Below, piece by piece: positions 31,641 to 42,649 of a stretch of DNA of 64,000 nucleotides. Each line of letters starts with the position of its first letter. Position 1 is the stretch's first letter. Origin of the DNA: Adiantum capillus-veneris (Eukaryota; Streptophyta; Polypodiopsida; Polypodiales; Pteridaceae); the NCBI GenBank assembly GCA_014529385.2, contig CM043949.1, forward strand, positions 149,647,850 through 149,711,849, given 5' to 3'. Made by a program: the position numbers and the translations under genes. The notes beneath the pieces were generated by a model. The model searched no databases. It was not told the origin of the DNA and was given only the letters and a program-made list of their open reading frames with translations.

Positions 31641-31721
31641 TGGCTCGTAAGAAAGGCTACTAGGTACCGCCTTATAGACGACCACTTGTATTGTAAGGGC
31701 AAAGATCAAATTCTCAGGCAG
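31641..31721 (+). pseudogene. Gypsy-3 integrase, first segment before the non-coding LTR element
   Basis: After a TAG at 31,638-31,640 the same frame reads WLVRKATRYRLIDDHLYCKG and KDQILRQV, the usual start of a gypsy integrase. It is cut at GTGCC (31,722-31,726) by the 5.77-kb LTR element and resumes at 37,493. Confidence 0.85.
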
Positions 31722-31726
31722 GTGCC
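31722..31726. other. Target-site duplication of the non-coding LTR element, left copy (GTGCC)
   Basis: GTGCC precedes TGTCACGCC and recurs at 37,493-37,497. The codons around it (CAG-GTG-CCA) belong to the gypsy-3 integrase. Confidence 0.92.
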
Positions 31727-31857
31727 TGTCACGCCAAGGGCAGGGCCAAGGGCTAGGACGGACATGCGGTCAAGGGGAGCTATATTTAGGGGCTAGGAGT
31801 CTATATATGGCATGATTGGGTGGAGAGTTGCATGGTCTAGTCCCCCGCAGTCTTACA
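31727..31857 (+). repeat. 131-bp 5' LTR of the non-coding element
   Basis: TGTCACGCCAAGGGCAGG start and TCTTACA end. TATA-like CTATATTTAGG and CTATATATGG occur in the middle. It has the same length as the right LTR and only a few mismatches to it, pointing to a fairly young insertion. Confidence 0.92.
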
Positions 31858-31870
31858 CTCGTATTAGAGC
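31858..31870 (+). promoter_or_regulatory. Putative primer-binding site of the non-coding element
   Basis: CTCGTATTAGAGC lies right after the LTR; GTATTAGAGC matches the copia site at 6,869-6,880, suggesting an initiator-Met tRNA primer with changed first bases. Confidence 0.6.
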
Positions 31871-31920
31871 AAGGTGGAGAGGAGGGGGCAGCAGGGAGCT
31901 ATGGAGGAGGGAACCATGGC

Positions 31921-31922
<2 letters not shown>

Positions 31923-31991
<69 letters not shown>
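31923..31991. repeat. (CT)n microsatellite in the non-coding element
   Basis: A CT run of about 69 bases, close to the 5' LTR. Confidence 0.97.
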
Positions 31992-31992
<1 letters not shown>

Positions 31993-32317
31993 ATTCTTAT
32001 GATCGGAGATCTACACAGAGCTCGGGGCCGAACTCCGCGTGGGACAGACCGCTTCTATGCACAAAGTCGCGATGTTCGACATGCATGCAATCGGACCTGC
32101 ATGCTTTCTGTAGCTTCGCCTTGGCCTGAGGGGGGTTTTTCGTCACATGATGGAGGTGGCTGGAGCAACGCATGGATCAGCATGTTGGAGTTTTTCCCTG
32201 CGTAGTTTATTCTGCCGCCATCGCTGCAGGTTGTTTATTTTTTGCTTCCTTTAGGGGTTGGCCATAGTGTGGGTGCCTAGGGTGCCCATGGGGCACTCTT
32301 AGGGCCTTGTCCCACAC

Positions 32318-32698
32318 ATGGGGTGCCCAAGGGGTCCCGGAGAAGCCGGCCCACCCAAGGTTGCATGCAACAATTGCAGGAGCCATGGCTGCACGCAATG
32401 TTTAGTAAGGGCCATTCAAGGACTAATTGACCGGTTTGCTACGATGCATGAGTGTCTCAAAGAGCGGCAACGGTGGTTTTTCCAAGGTATGCATGCAGAA
32501 GTGCTAGGGAAGCAAGGCTTCCAGTTCACCATAAGGATATGGAAACACGGTTTCTACCTTCGCCATGGATTTCCAATCGAATGCCCGACATCACTAGAGG
32601 ACGCCGATTCGAGGCTCTTTAGCGCTTTGATGGAAGCTATACACCACCATGATACGAAAAGCATGGCATGCGTGCTCATGCATCATGCAGGAGTTTGA
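32318..32698 (+). CDS. Unrecognised ORF in the non-coding LTR element
   Basis: A 126-codon frame with ACNNCRSHGCTQCL (four Cys, CX2CX4CX2C) near residue 36, then RAIQGLIDRFATMHECLKER and IRIWKHGFYLRHGFPIECPT. The CX2C pair spacing could bind zinc, but I do not recognise a family. It is the longest frame with ordinary composition in the interior and may be a captured or chance frame. Whether the relative at 61-64 kb keeps it cannot be checked because the matching part lies outside the window. Confidence 0.25.
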   Translation: MGCPRGPGEAGPPKVACNNCRSHGCTQCLVRAIQGLIDRFATMHECLKERQRWFFQGMHAEVLGKQGFQFTIRIWKHGFYLRHGFPIECPTSLEDADSRLFSALMEAIHHHDTKSMACVLMHHAGV

Positions 32699-35252
32699 CA
32701 ACATAGCAAGTCGATTCATGTGATTCAGCGGGTGGGCACTAAATTTTGTGGCATATTTTGTTTGCACAACATAAATGTTTCGGTTGAAGATAAAAATCAA
32801 GCATCGCTTGAGTACACCACTCCAGAGTTAACCCTTGCGACTTTTTATCATGCATGGCATGTATATACTTACAAGGCTTTCATTTTGGTCCTGCTATCAT
32901 TTGGAGTATGCTAGGAGCATATTCATTGGGGACATTTTTACAACTGTATGGTATGAACATTTCATGGAGGTGCACAGGACGATTTCTCGTTACAGTGCGG
33001 AAAGTATAGGCAAGGCCTATAGTTTGTCATGCAAATTTATTTCTCGCCTATCTTTCATTGGCACAGCAGGCAAAAGTGCTTGGCAGGGCCTACCATTTAT
33101 CACAGCCTGCAACACAGATAGGAGTCTCTTTGCTTTCAATAATCCAGTTTTGCCGGTATGCTTATAAGTATTTTTATACTCTTCAATAAAAAGTACAAAT
33201 GGACAAGGTCGATTGTCTATGTATGATCGACACAATGGACTCTCTTCACAATGACATCTGTCGTCAATAGCATGTGTTGGCAATGAGGCCAAACATAGTT
33301 ATCTGAAGCATGGCTTCTCCTGAGTACCTTAAGGCAGGGCCAAGGGCCGGTTTTTCAGTATCTCCAAGTGACACGCTTGGCCTATTTCTGGATTTGTTGA
33401 GGGAAGCAAGTTGCTCGGCATGGCCGACTCCTTGTCACTGTTTCTACAAGCCGACATAGGATGCATGCCACACAATACTGGTTAATTTCACTTGAAATTT
33501 CTCGACAAGGTCGAATATTTTTGTCATGCTATTGGCAGCCACATCAGTTGGCCATTAGGACTACCCGATTTAGGTGAAGCAAGGCTTCTCTTTAGGCATC
33601 TTGCATAGAGACTCCCCACGTTTGGCATATGCTATGAGCATACAAACTGGGGACGGATTTGTCAAAATGTTTGCAGATTCTTTCATTTCGTATACGACGG
33701 ATGTATATGGTACAAGAGGGCGAATATACATATGCGACAACTCTCTCTCGCATGGCAGATTTGGCTATGAGCCACCTTTACGCGAGTTTTTCCTTTGGAA
33801 TTTCATGACAACTGGTTGCAGCAACAACTACCAAGTTAGCCAAGTTTAAGTTTTTCTTGTTTTTTTTTCCCCCCATGTTTACACTTTACTTGGCAATTAC
33901 TGTCATTGTGCAAAACAAAGTGCTTTGGCAATTTTACATGAAGCACGGCTTCTCCCTTGTGCCGAGATACTGCCATTGATTTGGAATCAAGGGCTTTGGC
34001 ACACAAGTTTGGGAATGTCAGCACACAATACGCATAGGGACACTCAGCTCACAGAATCCCTACTAGTTTACTCTGTGCAAGGCACTTATGGTTTTGGTTC
34101 TCACGCTTGAGACCGTTATAGTAGCCAAGGGCTTACGTTTTTGCATGCAAGGCATGCTAAGCAGGTGGCATGGATTCCACCACTTTATGCATTATGCTTC
34201 CGCTATCACACTCACAACTCTGGGACAAACTAAGTGATGGATTGTTGAACCTGATGGTTGGTTGCTATCAACACCCAACAGCACTAAAATGAACCTAAAT
34301 CTAGGACTTATTTCATAGGCAAAGTGCCAATGCTAAGTCATTTTCATACAATCACGACCCTGCAAGGCAGGTAGATCAAGATGTGGTTGTGTTTTTCTGT
34401 TACCTCTCTCCATGAGAGAGTCATAGCAAAAACTTGTTGCATGCTTATAGGATACGATGCACGTTAGGTATAAGATGCACATGAGCATGGCGTTCAACTA
34501 TACAAGTCATAGTCGTTCAAGGAAAGTTCCGTAGGTATGCATGCTCTTCTTCTCTCTAGTTCTCTCTCTTTAAGGGAATCATCAAAATATTCTAAGAAGC
34601 TTTTGATACGTGTTTTGCTCGTGAGTCAACCTGAGCCAAGGTGCTCTAACTCTCAGCTAGCACGTGGCTAAGATGCTACTCAAATTAGTCTTCATCGGTT
34701 CGTCCATTGAACACTAATTTGCACAAGGGCCATGAGCCACACAGGCTAAGAGCCATGGTCAGGCCAAGGGTAAGACCCAACTATTGGCATTCTTTGGGTG
34801 ATTGTTTTCAAGCGTGAACAAGTATACACAGGGAAGTATACATCGACGTTAATGGACAAGCAAGGGTCTTGTCATTCAGGATGTTTACAGTGTCATTTTT
34901 GCACTACATGATTTCAGTGCGACACTCAAATTGAGTTTTTGATAAATCTTCAACTCATAGCAGCTGATCTATACAAGGAAGTATAGATGCAGCAATCAGT
35001 TGTGACAGCATGGTTGTCCACCAGAGCTAGGCAGTCCACTTGTGTGGGTTCCATGTTCTCTTTATAGCACTACGGAGTGTCTATGGACATATTGTTTTGG
35101 GGTACGACCCGGAGGGTGACTACTACATCATCCCATAGGCATTGAGGATCACAGTTTGAGCTCTCCCAGTTAGCCTTTCAAGGAACGAATTTGGCAAGCT
35201 ACCACGCAGTAGTGGACAAATTCAACTTTTGGTTGATTCCAATCAATATGTA

Positions 35253-35421
35253 TACGGTTGAATATGTTGATAACCGTTACCTGCTAGTTGAGCAATTTCT
35301 ACACAGGGTCTTACCAAGTGGTTTGACAACGTAGATTCTATACGGTTGACTATGTTGATAACTGTTACCTGCTAGTTGTGCAATTTCTACAGAGGGTCTT
35401 ACCAAGGGGTTTGACTACGTA
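35253..35421 (+). repeat. Tandem repeat (about 85 bp, two copies) in the non-coding element
   Basis: The block with TACGGTTGA-TATGTTGATAAC, CCTGCTAGTTG and GGGTCTTACCAAG-GGTTTGAC is present twice in a row, with about ten differences. Confidence 0.8.
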
Positions 35422-36162
35422 GATGTTAACCAAAGGGGTTGGATTGCGAGGGCAACACCCATGGTTTCCAGTGCAATACTGTTTGTTTTTTTTTCCAGGT
35501 AGGAGACGTGCTCCTCTCTGTTTGAATACGGGTAAGTGAACATTCCGTTCAAATCTCCAGGTACGCATCTATTGATTTGGTGTTATTCCTTTTTCAATAT
35601 ACTTTACTTGGTTTTTCAAGACGTATAAGTACGCTTGAATGTTATAGAGCCATGCCAAGGGCATGTCGGCAAAAAGTATTTTGGGCCAAGTGTCCAACCT
35701 ACCTTTTTGCCTTCTGCTGTTACGAACCTACTTGTAGGGTTCGATTTGGCACATGTTGTCACATGGGATACAACATGGTCTAGGAAATCAAGGAGCTTGG
35801 TTTAGCCAGTGTGGAGCATGATAATGAGGGTCCCTCTCACTCGCATCGCAGAGTGTTCGTAGTTACCTCCACACACAAGTACAGTTCGTACTTGATGGAT
35901 GTCACTTTTCCTGGCATCCTTACTTGAGACATATTCCACATGTGGAGAATATGAGTCTCTGGGACTGACACTGGCACCCAATTCGAAATGATGTGTCGCG
36001 ACGAATTCCCTAGGTGCTGGTCGCATCCATTCATTAGACCAATTGACGCACACAGTATCAGGAACAATTTCAATCGCCAAAAATTGTCGGGTACTAAGTA
36101 CAGACTTGTTGTGATTACAAGTGTTGTGAAACCACCTTAACGGAAGGTCGTTTCTACATATA

Positions 36163-36339
36163 GCAAAGTATGCTACGTTCATGAGAATGTCTCATGGTTG
36201 GTTCCTAGGTGTGACCGGGTTGTCACATTCTATTATGGTCCAACTTTTGCTGCAAAGTATGCTACATTCATGAGAAGGTCTCATGGTTGGTTCCTAGGTG
36301 TGACCAGGTTGTCACATTCTATTATGGTCCAACTTTGTT
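36163..36339 (+). repeat. Tandem repeat (about 88 bp, two copies) in the non-coding element
   Basis: GCAAAGTATGCTAC-TTCATG through TATTATGGTCCAACTTT occurs twice, at about 36,163-36,250 and 36,251-36,339, nearly identical. A shorter tandem pair (AAAGGAT-TGCTAAG-GCATACGTTAG) follows at about 36,800-36,870. Confidence 0.88.
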
Positions 36340-37361
36340 GCAAGATTTTCATGTAAGTATCGTGGAAAGTCTCCTCATGGAATTGCGGTTTGGATATGTT
36401 TGTGTTAAATGCATGCACACTAGGTGTTATGGGCCCTAGTGTTTAACACAAATTTATTTGGAGCGGAATGCAAATCCATGGACTTTATTCTTTCTGCACC
36501 CTTTTTCATTGCTAGTGCGATCTCTCTTGCATATTTTGTATGAGTTTGCACCCTGCCATACAAAGTGATGGCTGAGTATGGATGTTAGTGATTGGTTGCT
36601 GGAATCTCCAATCTACATTCAACCTAGTTGGTTGTCTACATTCCATATCGAGTATATGGCTGGATACTCAATGGTTGAGTCATAGTTTGTCGTCAGTCAT
36701 GGAAGACTGTCTCTAAGTGGTTGGGGAAAGTACCTCACTCTTACTGCTGTTATTCATCCCACGTTGGATGGGCAGCTTACAAGTATTCTATTTAGTACTA
36801 AAGGATATGCTAAGCGCATACGTTAGTAAACCGTGCTAAAGGATCTGCTAAGAGCATACGTTAGCACAATGCATTCTGAATAGGTGATTCTCTCCTTATT
36901 ATAGAATTTGCTTAGGTTAGGTTTTCAACTTTGAACACCTTTTGTGGTGGATTGGATACCGATAGTTTCATAAGTCAAGGACGTAGTAGGTGTGCTGATA
37001 GAGTATGTTGGCATGTAACCTTTATTAGGGGTGAACGTGTGGTTCTGTGTGTTCCAAAATGTTCAGAAGTCTGACATGAGGACACTCCCTATTCTATATT
37101 TCAGTAGCTATGAGCTTTTCAAGATACTCACATGAGTTATCATGAGTTACCATTTAGATACGGGTGGTTGCAAAAGGACAACAATGTTGAAAATCAAGAT
37201 GTTGCTCTTGGTTTCATTGAACCTCCTCACTGCACCAGGTATCGGTCATATGGACAACTGGCCCGTGTAGAGGATGCCAATAAGGAAAACATCAGTGTTC
37301 TTACGAAGATACTACCACTTGTGTTTTCGAGGATGAAAACACTTCTCAAAGGGGGGAGTAA

Positions 37362-37492
37362 TGTCAGGCCAAGGGCAGGGCCAAGGGCCAGGACGGACAT
37401 GCGGTCAAGGGGCGCTATATTTAGGGGCTATGAGTCTATATATATCACGGTTGGGTGGAGAGTTTCATGGTCCAGTCCCCCGCAGTCTTATA
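37362..37492 (+). repeat. 131-bp 3' LTR of the non-coding element
   Basis: It starts TGTCAGGCCAAGGGC directly after the purine tract and ends TCTTATA, collinear with 31,727-31,857. Confidence 0.92.
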
Positions 37493-37497
37493 GTGCC
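37493..37497. other. Target-site duplication of the non-coding LTR element, right copy (GTGCC)
   Basis: Identical to 31,722-31,726 and followed by AACCTCCAGTGG, the continuing integrase codons. Confidence 0.92.
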
Positions 37498-37810
37498 AAC
37501 CTCCAGTGGAATCACAGAGGTAATTTCAAGTTTCCATGATGGCGTCTGCGGCGGTCATTTTGCTGTAGATATCACCAGTAGGAAGATTCTACAGGCAAGA
37601 TACTTTTGGCCTAGTTTGAACAGGGATGTACACCATTGGTGTAAAACATGCAAGGCTTGTCAAGTGGCCAGTGATCGCACGTTAACCTACGAACCACAAA
37701 CCCCTATCATCTCATATGGTCCTTTTGCGAAATGGGGAATAGATGCAATCGGTACTTTACCAAGGGCCCAATCAGGTAAACTGTACATCATAGTGGGTGT
37801 AGATTACATG

Positions 37811-38054
37811 CCCGGGGAGTTCACCTAATAAAAATGTAACCTATCACGTGAGTTCAACAGAAGGGTATTTAAAGTTCTTGAAACTTACAGAAATATAGGT
37901 ACAGAAGGGCATTATTTTTTCAAATTTGAAAAAAACTTAAAGATTTTAAAAGAAAAGGGTACATTATATTCTTAACAAAATTCAAAGATAAGGGGTTTAA
38001 CAAACATGTCTTGAACGGACGTGATATGGTAGTTTTACACGTAGTGAACCCCCG
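37811..38054 (+). mobile_element. MITE copy 2 (244 bp) with 10-bp target duplication
   Basis: It starts CCCGGGGAGTTCACCTAATA and ends GTAGTGAACCCCCG. Perfect AGATTACATG copies flank it at 37,801-37,810 and 38,055-38,064. Removing it restores the gypsy-3 integrase frame VDYM-TRWAEA. It is clearly the same family as 16,208-16,457, with small indels between the two copies. Confidence 0.9.
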
Positions 38055-38944
38055 AGATTACATGACTCGATGGGCAGAAGCAACGGCCACCACCCGCATT
38101 ACAACCCAAGAAGTGGCAAAGTTCATTTTTGAGCATATCGTTTGCCGTTTTGGCACTCCTCTTGAGATAATATCAGATAGAGGACCAGGATTCAGAGGTG
38201 ATTTGGTGGGAGAACTAATGAAGAAGTTAGGCATCACACGTCGGAATTCCACACCATACTATCCACAATGCAATGGTCTGGTAGAGAAGGTAAATGGAAT
38301 GATTTGCAAAATCATCACAAAACAGGTAAACAATCACACAGGGGACTAGGATAAACATCTCATGGCGACTCTTTGGGCCTACAGAACAACATTCCAAACA
38401 TCACTAGGTTTCACCCCTTTCCATCTAGTTTATGGGAAGGAGGCAATTCTACCCATTGAGGTACAGATAGCCAGCTTACAAGTTTTGGCTAGCCAGACAC
38501 ATCGTCCGATTGTAAACCTCCGAAACCACATTTTGGATCTGGAGAGACTCCAACTAGATAGGGAAGAAGCAATCAATCACTATGGAGCACAGGTAGAACG
38601 ACGCCGGCTCACTTTCAATCAAGGGCTTAAAGAAAAGGGACTGGAAAAAGACATGTTAGTACTGTGATACGAAAACTGATTTGACACTAGGAAGGATAAG
38701 AATTTTCAACCAAGATGGGAAGGGCCATTCATCATCAAGAAGCGCTATGACAACGGCAGCTATAAGCTGATGGAAGCAGATGGGAGAATTCACAAGACTA
38801 GGGTCAATGGATGGAGACTGAAAAGCTATTTCTTAGGTTTCACCCAGAATTCGTGCTAGACATTCCAAAGTAGGCAGAACCCCCTAACTCTACAGTTGAA
38901 GAAGTAGAAGAAGAAGGGCTAGAAGCATGAATGCCTCTAGCCAA

Positions 38945-38958
38945 AGGGAGAGGGCTAG
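38945..38958 (+). promoter_or_regulatory. Gypsy-3 polypurine tract
   Basis: AAGGGAGAGGGCTAG runs directly into the LTR start TGATAGCC. It is the primer site for plus-strand DNA synthesis and resembles the minus-strand tract at 4,037-4,050. Confidence 0.75.
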
Positions 38959-40027
<1,069 letters not shown>

Positions 40028-40028
<1 letters not shown>

Positions 40029-42446
40029 TACATGATACCTAAGAACGTGGTTAATATGCTGGTAACTTGCTACTCATGCAGAAATCCGTCGGACATACAC
40101 TATCAGGCAAAGGAAGCAGTGGAGGAACAATGTGAATGCCAGTGGAGATCATCTTATGCCATACTCGTGGAAATTGTTCTGCATATGGTTGTATTCAAAT
40201 TTTGTTTGGAATGGAACATTCTATTGGTGACAAAGAATAAAACGACTCGATGTCTTCTCACGTGAATAGGGCCTAATGGATTCAGGGCACAACACAATTT
40301 TAAAGGAATCTCACATGCTAAGAATAAAATAAATGGATTACTGCTAAACATAGTCTTTGAGCCGAGGCAGGTGAGCCTAGGCAGGAGCATGGCTGTCTTG
40401 AAAGCACCGAATTCGGGTAGAACTAATGAGGGGCATATAAACGCAGCGGGAACCATAGCAGGCACCTCATCTGCACCATTGCCCAATCGAGCACACACAC
40501 CACGCCTGCACCATCGCCCGTCGAGCACACACACCACACCTGCACCATCACCCTTCGCACATACGCAGGCATCAACGCCCAAAAGCTGGTCCTAACCTAA
40601 AGGAGTGGAGGAGACTCCGTGCATTGACATTCCTTGCAGAGGCTTCTCCTAACGCTGAAGGAGGCAATGACAACTTCACAGGTAGATCTCCACCTTGATC
40701 TACTGAGCTTAACACACAATACATACACATATGGTGCACTGTCTTAATGCGAAAAGCTGAGGTATTAAACTCAGGGTCAATAAGGATGAATTTATATGAA
40801 TAAATTCTACATAAAGGTAGCATATTTAACATCTGGCTCATGCTAACCTGCATAACATCAAAGAGAGCGTGCACTAATCCGCAAGAAGAAAAGGCATAAA
40901 ATGGTTTTCAAACCATGCAACAGTGTACTGACCCTTACTCAATAATTCTGGTCTTTAAAAGCGTAAACTGTACTGATCTTTACTGGGGCATGAGCATAAA
41001 CTGTACTGATCTTTAAAACCGTAAACTGTACTAATCTTTACTCTGTATATCATTTGCAATATAGCTTTTTTACTAGGCATGAGCTGATGTGATTAGCTGG
41101 AGTACTGGATTATTGAATATATTCAAGTAGGATAAAATGCCTAATTGGGAAATAGGGAAACTAAGACTTCTCGAACCTATAACAGGAATATTGAAGAGAT
41201 AATGCATGCATGATCAACTAACATAAAGTCTGGTTACTTAGACCGCTTTTTCAGCTTTTTCAATTTTTTAAAATTAACACCCACTTAATCACACAGATGC
41301 ATGTAGATGAATGTTGTCTGGTAGTTGATAACACTCAGTTGTGCATACCTGAGCATAGGAATATGTACATGAAGTAGTTATGGAAGAGAATTAATATGGA
41401 AGTGGTCGCTTGTCGAGAACAAATGGCATAATAACTGTGGTTTTTTTGAGAGATTGCTGAATCACATATATTGATGGACTTAAAGAATCCTTTCATGAAT
41501 TTACCCTCTGATCCGGAAACATATCATAGTGAATGAGCAAGCTGGCTTTGTTGGTCTGAGCAAAAATATAGGAGTAACTTGGTTGTTAAAAACTTAATCT
41601 GAATAAGGAAATGCTTTTTGTGATTGAGACTGGATTATGCTTAACCAATCATTTGCATGTATTGATAAAGGTAGTTTTTTTTGAAAGACATGCATATTAA
41701 GGTGTTTTTGGAAAGCAACTGGTTTTTTGTGAAGATAAATAATTTCAGAGTAGGTTTTGAATCACATACAAGAAGATAATTGGAATGTTTGAAACCTTGA
41801 TACGGTTATGGTTTTTTTTGAAAATTGTTTAGAAAAACAAACAGAACTCTGGCAAATTTTTTTAACAATGATTGCCAACGCTCATGGAATGAATGCTTTT
41901 CTAATACAAGAACCAAACAAAGTAAGGCTGACTGCACGAATTAGGGTGAATAGTAACCCAGAGAACATGAATGCAATTAATAGAAATATACAAATGGCCA
42001 GATTGGAGCTTATATTACCTATAGTAGAACCCTATAGGACTAGGGAATACTTACCCAGGAAAGCAAAAGCGGTTTTTGAGCGAACCAATGTAAAAAATCA
42101 AAATTCAGGATAATAGTAGGAGGTTGTTCTAGGGGTGTGACAACAGTAACAAGTGGCAGAGGTCACTTGGTACCTATCTACCCATTCATTGTAGCCTATA
42201 CTAATAAGCTTTGATGTTTGGATGGTGGCAAGTACCGATCTCTCCTTCACTTACCAGAGGACGTCCTATTCCTCCTGAGTGACATATTGTACTTCATTCT
42301 TGAAAAATTAATTCAGTAATTTATGATCATGTTCTCTGAGTATATAAATATGATTGTATCATGTCTTGAAGTCTACTAGTTGTGTTCAATGGTGAACTTC
42401 ACTATATAGTTCTCTATAGTCGGAAAAATAACAGTAAACACACACA
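40028..42446 (+). repeat. R1: pseudo-LTR-like repeat, first copy
   Basis: It begins TTACATGATACCTAAGAACG after a (CA)n run and ends near GTAAACACACACA. Three near-identical copies exist (also 45,945 and 52,490). It includes a 101-codon frame at 41,808-42,113, also open in R3 at 54,263-54,568, but shortened in R2. Most differences between these frames change amino acids, so it is probably not coding. Confidence 0.85.
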
Positions 42447-42649
42447 ATATATTCCAGGCAGTCTTTGGTCGAGTGTCACTATATAGTGAATTGCACTATA
42501 CGAATAGCATATCCTTATCTTGATGTCCGTGTTAACAGGCTGGATGGATTTCATCCCTGACAAAACTCGGCTACGCGGACATTAAGGACCTTCCAATTCC
42601 ACCGTTGGGGACTCTGTGAATACTATCATGCTTTAAAGGCCCAAATTTT

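Larger units (their letters stand above)
31727..37492 (+). mobile_element. Non-coding LTR element (LARD/TRIM-like, 5,766 bp, 131-bp LTRs) with 5-bp duplication
   Basis: Two LTRs of 131 bp (31,727-31,857 and 37,362-37,492) start TGTCA and end TCTTACA/TCTTATA. They are flanked by GTGCC at 31,722-31,726 and 37,493-37,497. Excising it plus one duplication restores the gypsy-3 integrase frame. CTCGTATTAGAGC after the left LTR resembles the initiator-Met primer site, and AAAGGGGGGAGTAA before the right LTR is the polypurine tract. No gag, protease, RT or integrase motif is visible in the 5.5-kb interior, so it must use proteins of another, probably copia-type, element. A related copy lies on the minus strand from 61,093 rightwards. 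Confidence 0.9.
37493..38866 (+). pseudogene. Gypsy-3 integrase, main part
   Basis: The frame resumes VPTSSGITEVISSFHD, then GVCGGHFAVDITSRKILQAR and NRDVHHWCKTCKACQ for the zinc finger; KWGIDAIGTLPRAQSGKLY holds the first Asp. At 37,810 a MITE interrupts VDYM; after it come TRWAEATATTRITTQEVAKF, IISDRGPGFRGDLVGELMKK (second Asp) and NGLVEKVNGMICKIITKQ (Glu). All three catalytic residues are present. A TAG at 38,347 and a TGA at 38,666 break the C-terminal part, which includes GFTPFHLVYGKEAILPIEVQ and a GPF/Y-like module WEGPFIIKKRYDNGSYKLME. Confidence 0.9.

Noticed and set aside
35802-36182. 126-codon minus-strand ORF in the non-coding LTR element
   Set aside because: No recognisable domain, and overlapping frames of similar length on the same strand; treated as chance.
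40154-40582. Minus-strand 142-codon ORF, with relatives at 46,285-46,575 and 52,815-53,087
   Set aside because: Present because R is triplicated; frame lengths and ends differ between copies and no motif is visible.
41808-42113. 101-codon conserved frame in the R segments (also 54,263-54,568)
   Set aside because: The frame is shared because R is repeated, but most differences between copies change amino acids and the R2 copy is shortened, so selection for a protein is unlikely.
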